A stretch of DNA of 62,356 nt from Hyphomicrobiales bacterium (GTDB lineage: Bacteria > Pseudomonadota > Alphaproteobacteria > Rhizobiales > Beijerinckiaceae), in contig JAIXSR010000050.1 of the NCBI GenBank assembly GCA_027484605.1, positions 1-62,356 of the forward strand, read 5' to 3'. How positions within the stretch are numbered: position 1 is the first letter of the stretch; every line of letters begins with the position of its first letter. Positions 54,559 to 62,356 of the stretch are shown here, piece after piece. The notes below the pieces were generated by a model that saw only the letters and a list, made by a program, of their open reading frames with translations, had not been told where the DNA came from and made no database searches. Position numbers and translations under genes: made by a program.

Positions 54559-56333
54559 CCCGCCGGCGCGAAATCGACGAGCCGCGCGCTGACCCGCGGC
54601 TTGCCACCCCACATATCGCGCGAGACCGAAATCGCCGCGTGGATCTTCCGGCCGCGATGACTGGCCAGCGCCTCGCCGAGCGGGCGTCCGCCGGCCCTGA
54701 AGGCCATGGCCTCGAGCCGCGCGCCGCCCTGGCTGGCCAGCGTGATCCGCAAATGCCCGTTGCGCAGCTCGCGGATATCGAGAAGGCCATGCGATGGCAG
54801 CGCGAAAAGCGGCTCCGGATTGCCCTGTCCGAAGGGCCCGGCCCGCTGGATCTCCGTCACGAATTCCGGCGTCAGGCTCTCGGCGGTCAGCGCCGCATCG
54901 AGGCGCAGGAAATCCGCCTCGCGCGAGGTCGCGACCGCGCGGGCGAGCTGCTCTTCCAGAAAGCCGGCAAAGGCAGCAAGCCCGGCTTGGTCGAGCGTGA
55001 CGCCGGCGGCCATGGCATGGCCGCCGCCCTTGCGGGCCAGGCCGGTTTCCACCGCCCGGCGGACCGCCGCACCGAGATCGACCCCGGCGATCGAGCGGCC
55101 GGATCCGGTCAGCAGCCCCGGATCGCCGGGTGCGAATGCGAAAGCCGGGCGCTGGAACCGCTCCTTCAGCCGGCCGGCGACGATGCCGACAATCCCGGGA
55201 TGCCAGCGTTCGCCCGAAACGACGAGCACCGCGCGGCCCTCGCCCTCGAGCCCGGCCAGACGGATCGCCTCGTCCTCGGCCTCGGCGAGCATCGCCTCCT
55301 CGACGGCCTGCCGCTCGCGGTTGAGATGGTCGAGCTGGGCGGCGATCCGGGCGGATTCCTCGCGATCCCCGCTCATCAGCAGCCGCGCCCCGAGGGCGGC
55401 ATCGCCGATCCGGCCGCCGGCATTGATGCGCGGCCCCAGCAGATAGCCAAGATGCCAGGCCTCGGGCTCGGCATCGAGCCGCGAGACATCGGCCAAGGCG
55501 ACAAGGCCCGGCCGCTCGCGGGCCCGCATGATCTTCAGCCCCTGCGCCACATAGGCCCGGTTGAGGCCAGTCAGCGGCACGACATCGGCCACGGTGGCGA
55601 GGGCAACGAGATCGAGCTGGCTCATCAGCTCCGGCAAGGCGTGGCGGGATCCGCGCAACTGCCGGTTCAGGCCGACCAGCACGAGGAAGACCACGCCCGC
55701 CGCGCAGAGATGGCCGAGGCCGGAGAGATCATCCTGCCGGTTCGGATTGACCAGCGCTTCAACCTCCGGAAGGATTTCCGGTGCCTGATGATGGTCGAGG
55801 ACCAGCACATCCATGCCGATCGCCCGGGCCTCGGCCAGCGGGGCATGGCCGGATGTGCCGCAATCGACGCAGACGAGCAGGGTTGCGCCGCGCCCGCGCA
55901 ACTGGCGGATTGCCTCGGCATTCGGGCCATAGCCCTCGGTCAGCCGGTCCGGGATATGGATCAGCGGATCAAGCCCGGCATGCTGAAGGGCATGGCCGAG
56001 CAGGGCTGCCGAGCAGGCGCCGTCGACATCGTAATCACCGAAGATCGCGACGCGCTCGCCGGTCTCGATCGCGCGGGCCAGCCGGAGAACGGCCTTGTCG
56101 AGATCGATCACGGTGGAGGGGTCGGGCAGCCAGTCACGCAGGCGCGGCTCCAGCCGGCGGGGCGCATCCGCCACCGTGGCGCCCCGGCCCGCCAGCAGGC
56201 GGGCGAGGATGGCCGGCACGTCCAGCTGGCGGCTGATCATCTCCGCCTCGCGCGCCGCCGCCTCGTCCAGCCGGTCGGCCCAGCGGCGACCGAGGACCGA
56301 GCGCGAGACCCCGAGATAGGCGGCGTTCTCCAT
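54555..56333 (-). CDS. recJ: Single-stranded-DNA-specific exonuclease RecJ
   Basis: 592 residues. 5'-3' single-strand exonuclease of recombination and mismatch repair. DHH phosphoesterase motifs are in order: IFGDYDVDGACSAALL near 98-113, VCVDCGTSGHAPL near 154, VLVLDHHQAPEI near 175 and GPRINAGGRIGDAALGARLL near 303; the DHHA1 domain carries KGGGHAMAAGVTL near 440. Length and motifs fit a functional protein. It lies 2 bases after the GNAT gene. Confidence 0.95.
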   Translation of the reverse strand: MENAAYLGVSRSVLGRRWADRLDEAAAREAEMISRQLDVPAILARLLAGRGATVADAPRRLEPRLRDWLPDPSTVIDLDKAVLRLARAIETGERVAIFGDYDVDGACSAALLGHALQHAGLDPLIHIPDRLTEGYGPNAEAIRQLRGRGATLLVCVDCGTSGHAPLAEARAIGMDVLVLDHHQAPEILPEVEALVNPNRQDDLSGLGHLCAAGVVFLVLVGLNRQLRGSRHALPELMSQLDLVALATVADVVPLTGLNRAYVAQGLKIMRARERPGLVALADVSRLDAEPEAWHLGYLLGPRINAGGRIGDAALGARLLMSGDREESARIAAQLDHLNRERQAVEEAMLAEAEDEAIRLAGLEGEGRAVLVVSGERWHPGIVGIVAGRLKERFQRPAFAFAPGDPGLLTGSGRSIAGVDLGAAVRRAVETGLARKGGGHAMAAGVTLDQAGLAAFAGFLEEQLARAVATSREADFLRLDAALTAESLTPEFVTEIQRAGPFGQGNPEPLFALPSHGLLDIRELRNGHLRITLASQGGARLEAMAFRAGGRPLGEALASHRGRKIHAAISVSRDMWGGKPRVSARLVDFAPAG

Positions 56334-56335
56334 GC

Positions 56336-56779
56336 TCAGAAATTGTGGCGGTAGACGATGAAGCCCGAGCGCTCCGCCACCTTGTTATAGAGCACCTGCG
56401 CCACGGCATTCGATTCATGCGTCTGCCAGTAGACGCGGTAGCAATCCATCGCCTTGGCCTCCCGGTAGACATGCTCGATCAGCGCACGCGCCACGCCCTT
56501 GCCGCGTGCCTCTTCCACCGTGAACAGGTCCTGCAGGTAGCAGTTCCACTGCACGCTCCAGGTGGTGCGGTGGGTGACGCATTGCACGATGCCGAGCAGG
56601 GTCTCGCCCTCGAAGGCGCCCCAGACATGCATCGGCTCGGCCGGGTCCATCAACCGCGACCAGGTGGCCTCGGTGACTTCCGCCGGCAGGCTGGCCTTGT
56701 AGAAGGTGAGATAGCCCTGCCAGAGCGGCGCCCAGCGGGCACGGTCGGCGGGCAGGAGGGGACGGATGTTGAGCGACAT
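56336..56779 (-). CDS. GNAT-family N-acetyltransferase
   Basis: 147 residues. GNAT fold: ETLLGIVQCVTHRTTW strand region, the acetyl-CoA motif VEEARGKGVARALIEHVYRE near 89-108 (R-x-x-G-x-G/A type) and a C-terminal AERSGFIVYRHNF strand. Substrate unknown. It is 2 bases upstream of recJ on the same strand and may be co-transcribed with it. Confidence 0.88.
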   Translation of the reverse strand: MSLNIRPLLPADRARWAPLWQGYLTFYKASLPAEVTEATWSRLMDPAEPMHVWGAFEGETLLGIVQCVTHRTTWSVQWNCYLQDLFTVEEARGKGVARALIEHVYREAKAMDCYRVYWQTHESNAVAQVLYNKVAERSGFIVYRHNF

Positions 56780-56854
56780 CAGCGCTTTCCTTTCAACTCT
56801 CCCCTCCGGCCGGACGATGCGCGAAACGAAGCCCGCTGTCCAGCAACCGGCGGA

Positions 56855-57850
<996 letters not shown>

Positions 57851-57937
57851 GGGGCAGCCTTGTGGTTCTTGGTTATGAATGCATGAGGACAGGTCGCGCG
57901 GCTTCTAGCAGGACAGCGCGCCTTCGTCACCCTCCCG

Positions 57938-59239
57938 CTACCGCTCGATGCGGATGACCTGCGGCGGGCCGTCGAGCACGCCATCCTCGGCGATGGCGGC
58001 CACGGCGTTGCGGATCAGCAATTCCGTGGTGGCATAGGTGATCAGGATCACCGGCACCGAGCCATTGGCGTTGCGCCGGGCATCGCGGCCCTTCTGCAGG
58101 ATGGATTCGAGGCTGATGCTGCGTTCGGCCATGCGCGTGGCGATGATCGCCGCGGCGCCCGGCCGGTCCATCACCTGCAGGCGGATATAATAGCCGCCCT
58201 CATGGCGCTGCATCGGCGCGCGGATCGGCTTTTCGAGCGCGCTTGAGGGCCGGCCGAATGTGGCGACGCGGTTGCCGCGGGCGAGATCGACGATATCGCC
58301 CACCACAGCCGAGGCCGTCGCCCCGCCGCCGGCACCGGGGCCGACCAGCGTGACCGTGCCGACAGGATCGGCATCGATGGAGACGGCATTGGTCACGCCC
58401 ATCACGCCGGCCAGCTGGCTCGACCGCGAGACCATGGTCGGGTGGACACGCTGCTCGATGCCGGCCGCCGTGCGTTCGGCCACGCCGAGCAGCTTGATGC
58501 GGAAGCCGAGTTCCTCGGCCATTTCGAGATCGAGCGGCGTGACGCCGGAAATGCCCTCGACATAGACGGCATCACCATCGACCTCGGTTCCGAAGGCCAG
58601 GGACGTCAGCAGGGCCAGCTTGTGGGCGGTGTCATAGCCCTCGATGTCGAAGGTCGGATCGGCCTCGGCATAGCCCAGTTCCTGCGCGGCCTTGAGGCAT
58701 TGCTGGAAATCCAGCCCCTCGGCCTCCATGCGGCTGAGAATGTAGTTGCAGGTGCCGTTGAGGATGCCCGAGACGCGGCGGATCGTGTTGCCGACCAAAG
58801 CCTCGCGCAGGGCCTTGATCACCGGGATGCCGCCGGCTGCGGCGGCCTCGAAGGCGATGGTGGTGCCATGGCTTTCCGCCCGGCGCGCCAGATCGGACCC
58901 GTGCTTGGCCAGGAGAGCCTTGTTGGCCGTGACCACTGCCGTGCCATGGTCAAGCGCCGCCTCGACCATCTCGCGCGCGGTGCCCTCGGCGCCGCCCATC
59001 AGCTCGACGATCACGTCGAGATCGATCCGGCAGGCCATCTCGACGGGATCGTCGAACCAGCGGATGCCCGAGAGGTCGATGCCGCGATCCTTGCTGCGGT
59101 CGCGCGCGCTGACGGCGGTCACCACGATGGGCCGGCCGGCTCGGCCGGCCAGCTCGTTCGCGGAATTGGCGAGAATGCGGATGGTGGCGGCGCCGACCGT
59201 CCCGAGCCCGGCAATGCCGATCCTGAGTGCGTCTGCCAT
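57938..59239 (-). CDS. hom: Homoserine dehydrogenase
   Basis: 433 residues. Reduces aspartate semialdehyde to homoserine (threonine, methionine and isoleucine synthesis). NAD(P)-binding GIAGLGTVGAATIRIL at 8-23, substrate region VSGILNGTCNYILSRME near 167-183, GYAEADPTFDIEGYDTAHKLAL near 200 and a C-terminal ACT domain (~350-430). It is an 87-base gap upstream of glpX; the two may share a transcript, as commonly seen in alphaproteobacteria. Confidence 0.94.
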   Translation of the reverse strand: MADALRIGIAGLGTVGAATIRILANSANELAGRAGRPIVVTAVSARDRSKDRGIDLSGIRWFDDPVEMACRIDLDVIVELMGGAEGTAREMVEAALDHGTAVVTANKALLAKHGSDLARRAESHGTTIAFEAAAAGGIPVIKALREALVGNTIRRVSGILNGTCNYILSRMEAEGLDFQQCLKAAQELGYAEADPTFDIEGYDTAHKLALLTSLAFGTEVDGDAVYVEGISGVTPLDLEMAEELGFRIKLLGVAERTAAGIEQRVHPTMVSRSSQLAGVMGVTNAVSIDADPVGTVTLVGPGAGGGATASAVVGDIVDLARGNRVATFGRPSSALEKPIRAPMQRHEGGYYIRLQVMDRPGAAAIIATRMAERSISLESILQKGRDARRNANGSVPVILITYATTELLIRNAVAAIAEDGVLDGPPQVIRIER

Positions 59240-59354
59240 GGCCTGCTCCTTTGCCGTCGATTCCCGTATCGTCCGGCTTGGCTTCTAGAACAGGAACGGA
59301 GGGTGCGGAACCCGTTTTCTTGCACGAAACCGGCCCTGCCCTGCTTTCCTGTGA

Positions 59355-60374
59355 TCAGGATGGCGCGGAAAGATCGGCCGGCCCCATCGTGATGACGATG
59401 CTGCCGGCCTTGTGGCCGGCATCGATCAGGGCATGGGCCTCGGCGATCCGCTCCAACGGGAAGCGCGCGCCGATGGCGGGGCGGAGCCGCCGCGCCTCGG
59501 CATGCGCCATGACCCTGGCCAGCCCCTCGGGATGATCCGGCACCATGCCGCCCACGACAACACGGCCGGTCCGGGCCTTGAGCGTGGGGAGGGCCAGCAG
59601 GTCGCGGAGTGACGCGGAGACGACGACGAGCGTCCCGCCCTCCCGCGCCAGCCGGGCAGCCTGCCGGGCCGGCACCGCGCCGACCGTGTCGATCACCATG
59701 TCGAAGGCGGCATGATGAGCTTCGGGCCATCCGGCCGCGCGGTAATCGATCACGGCATCAGCCCCCTGGGCGAGAACCCAGTTCGCCTTGCCCGAGCTGC
59801 AGCAGGCCGTGACACGCGCTCCGGCCGCCCGGGCGAATTGCACGGCCGCGATGCCCACGGCACCGCCGGCGCCGATCACCAGCACCGATTGCCCCTTGGT
59901 GACCTGGGCCTTCTCCTCGAGGAAGAACCGGGCGGTCATGCCTCCGAAAATCACGGCGGCCGCGGCCTCGAACCCGAGGGCTTCCGGCTTCGCCACGATG
60001 GCCTTGCGCTCGGAGATCACGCGGTATTCGGCATGGCATCCCTGCGCGGCGCCGGTGCTGGCGACCACGGCCTCGCCAGGCTGGAAGCGGGTGACGCCCG
60101 GCCCGATGGCCTCGACGGTTCCCGCCAGGGTGGTTCCGAAGATCGGCTGGCGCGGCCGGCGAAAGCCGAAGGCGAGCCGTGCCATCGGCCCGAAGCCGGG
60201 CGGCATGTCGAGCGCGCGGATGCGGCGGTCGGCGGAATCCAGCGTGCTCGCCTGAATCCGCACCAATACCTCGCCCGCTCCCGGCACGGGGCGGGGAACC
60301 TCCTGCATGGCCACGGCAGCCGCATCGCCGTACCGCGCGCAGAGCGCGGCCCGCATCACCCCCTTTTCCGTCAT
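59355..60374 (-). CDS. Medium-chain dehydrogenase/quinone-oxidoreductase-like protein
   Basis: 339 residues from ATG 60374; ATG 60356 is an alternative. GroES-like domain (PGAGEVLVRIQASTLDSADR near 32-51) and Rossmann domain with VLVIGAGGAVGIAAVQFARA near 164-183, the NADPH:quinone reductase type without the structural zinc cysteines. Substrate unknown. It starts 8 bases after the telA-like gene on the same strand. Confidence 0.85.
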   Translation of the reverse strand: MTEKGVMRAALCARYGDAAAVAMQEVPRPVPGAGEVLVRIQASTLDSADRRIRALDMPPGFGPMARLAFGFRRPRQPIFGTTLAGTVEAIGPGVTRFQPGEAVVASTGAAQGCHAEYRVISERKAIVAKPEALGFEAAAAVIFGGMTARFFLEEKAQVTKGQSVLVIGAGGAVGIAAVQFARAAGARVTACCSSGKANWVLAQGADAVIDYRAAGWPEAHHAAFDMVIDTVGAVPARQAARLAREGGTLVVVSASLRDLLALPTLKARTGRVVVGGMVPDHPEGLARVMAHAEARRLRPAIGARFPLERIAEAHALIDAGHKAGSIVITMGPADLSAPS

Positions 60375-60382
60375 GACGCGGC

Positions 60383-61462
60383 TCAGATATTCGGCCGGGC
60401 GCTGAGCTGCTTCTTCAGCTCCTGCGTCATCTCGCCGAGCTTGCGCTCGACCTCGACGCGCTTGCGACGGCCCTCATCCTGCACTTTCAGCACGCCGGTG
60501 ATCGTGTCGATCAGGTCGCGGTTGGTCTTTTCGAGCGTCTCGATATCGATGATGCCGCGCTGCGACTGCCGCTCGATCTCTATGGCCTGCGTCTTCATCA
60601 TTTCCGAGGCCTGCTTCAGCATCTCGTTGGTGGCGTCGGTGACGGTCTTCTGCATTTCGAGCGCGGAATTCTGGCGCGAGAGGCCGAGCAGGAGGATCAT
60701 CTTCTGCTTCCAGACCGGGATGGTGAGCTGGGTCGTGGCCTGCAGGTTCTCGATCAGGGTTTCGTCGCCGGCCTGCACGATGCGGATCTGCGGCAATTGC
60801 TGGAAGCCGATCTGGCGCGCCTGCTGGAGATACATCACGCGCTTTTCCAGCCGGTCCAGAGCCTGAAGCGCATCCTGATAGGATTGCGCGGCCATCAGCC
60901 CCTCGGTCGTGTTCGCCTTGGCGTCGGCCTCGGCCTTCAGCTCGGTCAGCCGGCCCTTGCGGAATTCCTCGCCATAGGCCTTGCCGGCCTCGATATAGAC
61001 ATCCAGCTCCGCAATGGCGGTCTTGGTCTGCTCGTGCAGCTCGTCCAGCATGGCGATGTCGCTGCGGAGCGTCTCCTTGTGGCGATCCAGCTCGATCGTC
61101 ACGCGGTCGACCTGCCCGGCCACATCCTCGAACCGCTCCTTGAAGCGGCGCACACGGGCCTCCATGCTGGTGAACAGGCGCTGGAACCAGTTGAGCTTGC
61201 CGATCGCCGCGGGATCGAGCCCGCGGGCCTTGGCGAGAATGTCCGAGAGCAATTCGCCGGTCTTGCCCATTTCCTTGTTGCGCGTCTCGGCGAGGATGCG
61301 GTCGGCGAAATCCGAGACCTGCCGCTGGGCGGCATCGCCATAGGTCACGATCTGGGAGCGATCCTCGATATTGAGCTCCTGCCGCGCCCGGTCGACGGCA
61401 GCCTTGTCGAGCTGGATCGAGGGCAGATGGGCCTGGGCCCGGAGCTGGTCGGTATCGGACAT
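60383..61462 (-). CDS. TelA/toxic anion resistance-family protein
   Basis: 359 residues, almost wholly helical and coiled-coil. Matches the TelA family: DRILAETRNKEMGKTGELLSD-like segment near 53-75, LNWFQRLFTSMEARVRRFKE near 90-109, LTIPVWKQKMILLLGLSRQ near 245 and a long C-terminal coiled coil. Named for tellurite resistance but function is uncertain; often paired with XpaC/YceG-type proteins, which are not seen here. Confidence 0.85.
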   Translation of the reverse strand: MSDTDQLRAQAHLPSIQLDKAAVDRARQELNIEDRSQIVTYGDAAQRQVSDFADRILAETRNKEMGKTGELLSDILAKARGLDPAAIGKLNWFQRLFTSMEARVRRFKERFEDVAGQVDRVTIELDRHKETLRSDIAMLDELHEQTKTAIAELDVYIEAGKAYGEEFRKGRLTELKAEADAKANTTEGLMAAQSYQDALQALDRLEKRVMYLQQARQIGFQQLPQIRIVQAGDETLIENLQATTQLTIPVWKQKMILLLGLSRQNSALEMQKTVTDATNEMLKQASEMMKTQAIEIERQSQRGIIDIETLEKTNRDLIDTITGVLKVQDEGRRKRVEVERKLGEMTQELKKQLSARPNI

Positions 61463-61652
61463 GGATCGTTTCCTCTTCTGCCCGCCGGAGCCATCGGGCC
61501 CGGCAGGTCGCGCGTAAGGTAGGGATGCGACAGGCCGATGTCAGGAGGCGGCGCAACATTTCGTTGCAAGCGCGCCCGTCGGAAGGTGCGCAATCGCACA
61601 TTGGCAGCGCGAGCCGTCCGGTATGGAATGGGGGATTGCAGGGGATGTCCAC

Positions 61653-62174
61653 ATGAAGTCGAACGCGTTTGTCCGGATTGCCCTCGGCCTTGGTGCCGGC
61701 CTGTTCTGCGCCGTCATGCCGGCTTTGGCGAATCCCGCCGCCTGCGATGCCATCCAGAACGGCTTCAATGCGGTGGCCAGCGTGCCCGGCTACCGCCAGG
61801 TGGTTGAACTCGGCCGGACCGGCGAGCGGATGGAGGGCGTCGTCATCGGCGAGACCGTCTATATGCGCATCAATGACCGCTGGACGCGGATGCGCCTGAA
61901 GGCCGGCGGCCGGAAGGGCATGCTCAACCAGATCCTCGCTTTGTCCTCGATCACGGATTGCCGGGAGGTGCGGTCGGAGGCCCTGCCCTCGGGCGTCCGG
62001 GCCAAGGTCTATGAATACATGATGACGCCGCCGCGCGGCCTGCCCGGTGCGTCGGACAAGCCGGTCCGAACGCTCATCTGGATCGGGATCGAGGATGGTC
62101 TCGTCCACCGCCAGGTGAGCGAGGATACCTCCATCCATCTGGCCTATGACCGGGTGGTGCCGCCGATCCCGTGA
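61653..62174 (+). CDS. Secreted hypothetical protein
   Basis: 173 residues from ATG 61653, preceded by GGGGAT. An N-terminal signal peptide (about 1-26, SNAFVRIALGLGAGLFCAVM, cleavage near PALANPAA) and a mature domain of ~145 residues with a pair of cysteines (ANPAACDAIQ and SSITDCREV), plausibly a disulfide. The body is beta-rich (GVVIGETVYMRINDRWTRMR, TLIWIGIEDGLVHRQ). This recalls periplasmic lipoprotein-localisation-like folds, but no family is recognised. Confidence 0.75.
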   Translation: MKSNAFVRIALGLGAGLFCAVMPALANPAACDAIQNGFNAVASVPGYRQVVELGRTGERMEGVVIGETVYMRINDRWTRMRLKAGGRKGMLNQILALSSITDCREVRSEALPSGVRAKVYEYMMTPPRGLPGASDKPVRTLIWIGIEDGLVHRQVSEDTSIHLAYDRVVPPIP

Positions 62175-62192
62175 GGGGTGGGCTGCTCACGT

Positions 62193-62344
62193 CAGGGTGC
62201 GCGCAGGAAAAACCCCTGTTCTTCGGAAAAATCGAGAACCTTGCCTGCGAAATGCCGTGCATCGGGCTCTGTTATGAAGAAGATGACTTCGAGCCCGCAC
62301 AGCATCTGGATATGCGTTTCAAGCTCCGGACGCATTCTCTTCAT
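62193..62344 (-). CDS. Small or partial open frame at the right edge
   Basis: A minus-strand frame ending TGA at 62195-62193. From ATG 62344 it encodes 49 residues, with protein-like composition (ELETHIQMLCGLEVIFFITE near 7-26, then GKVLDFSEEQGFFLRAP at the C-terminus). The frame stays open to the window edge, so it may be the C-terminal end of a longer gene. AT-richer than its surroundings. No family recognised. Confidence 0.4.
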
Positions 62345-62356
62345 GTAAAATGAAAC

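Noticed and set aside
53760-56354. An 864-codon plus-strand frame over the DMT transporter and recJ
   Set aside because: Out of frame with the transporter and antisense to recJ; both have clear family motifs.

Overview
This window is GC-rich bacterial DNA carrying most of the photosynthesis gene cluster (PGC) of a purple alphaproteobacterium, followed by a nitrogen-compound uptake and catabolism operon and some housekeeping genes. Alphaproteobacterial affiliation is inferred from the PGC gene order, the ppsR and ppaA regulators, the aerobic cyclase acsF, the ALA-synthase type hemA and a spheroidene-type carotenoid set (crtC, crtD, crtF). The oxygen-dependent cyclase with no bchE in view fits an aerobic or facultatively aerobic phototroph. 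The genus cannot be fixed from this stretch. The left edge cuts bchX; puf genes, bchY, bchZ, crtI, crtA and bchE are not in the window.

Layout. Positions 1-3576 (minus): bchX, bchC, crtF, crtE. Positions 3674-6072 (plus): crtD and crtC, divergent from crtE. Positions 6094-14380 (minus): a 59-residue membrane protein, crtB, bchO, bchD, bchI, ispH, dxs. Positions 14509-18797 (minus): a 95-residue membrane protein, tspO, bchP, a PucC-family carrier, bchG. Positions 18886-21406 (minus): the regulators ppsR and ppaA/aerR. Positions 21806-37982 (plus): a 16-kb run bchF-N-B-H-L-M, lhaA, puhA-B-C, a conserved 105-residue protein, acsF, puhE, hemA, cycA, closed by a strong intrinsic terminator. Most neighbours in these runs overlap by 4 bases, implying tight translational coupling.

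Regulation. Five intergenic spots (before bchC, between crtE and crtD, before dxs, before bchG, before bchF) carry paired 18-base sites of the PpsR/CrtJ form TGT-N12-ACA. PpsR, encoded here, is therefore expected to repress bacteriochlorophyll, carotenoid and also isoprenoid-precursor (dxs, ispH) synthesis together, with the cobalamin-binding-type antirepressor PpaA beside it.

After the terminator lies a small membrane-anchored collagen-like protein with 36 unbroken Gly-X-Y triplets. A minus-strand operon follows (51791 down to 38604): an M20-type amidohydrolase/carbamoylase, an amidase, an oligopeptide-type ABC importer (binding protein, two permeases, two ATPases), diaminopropionate ammonia-lyase, N-carbamoyl-D-amino acid hydrolase, a metallo-amidohydrolase, a RidA deaminase and a D-threonine aldolase-family enzyme. 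It reads as import and dismantling of modified or D-amino acids; its substrate is unknown and it is the least conventional system here.

The right end holds a polytopic membrane protein, tRNA-Glu, a DMT-family exporter, recJ, a GNAT acetyltransferase, glpX, homoserine dehydrogenase, an MDR oxidoreductase, a TelA-family protein, a secreted hypothetical protein and a small or partial frame at the edge. No CRISPR array, insertion sequence, prophage or rRNA gene was seen.
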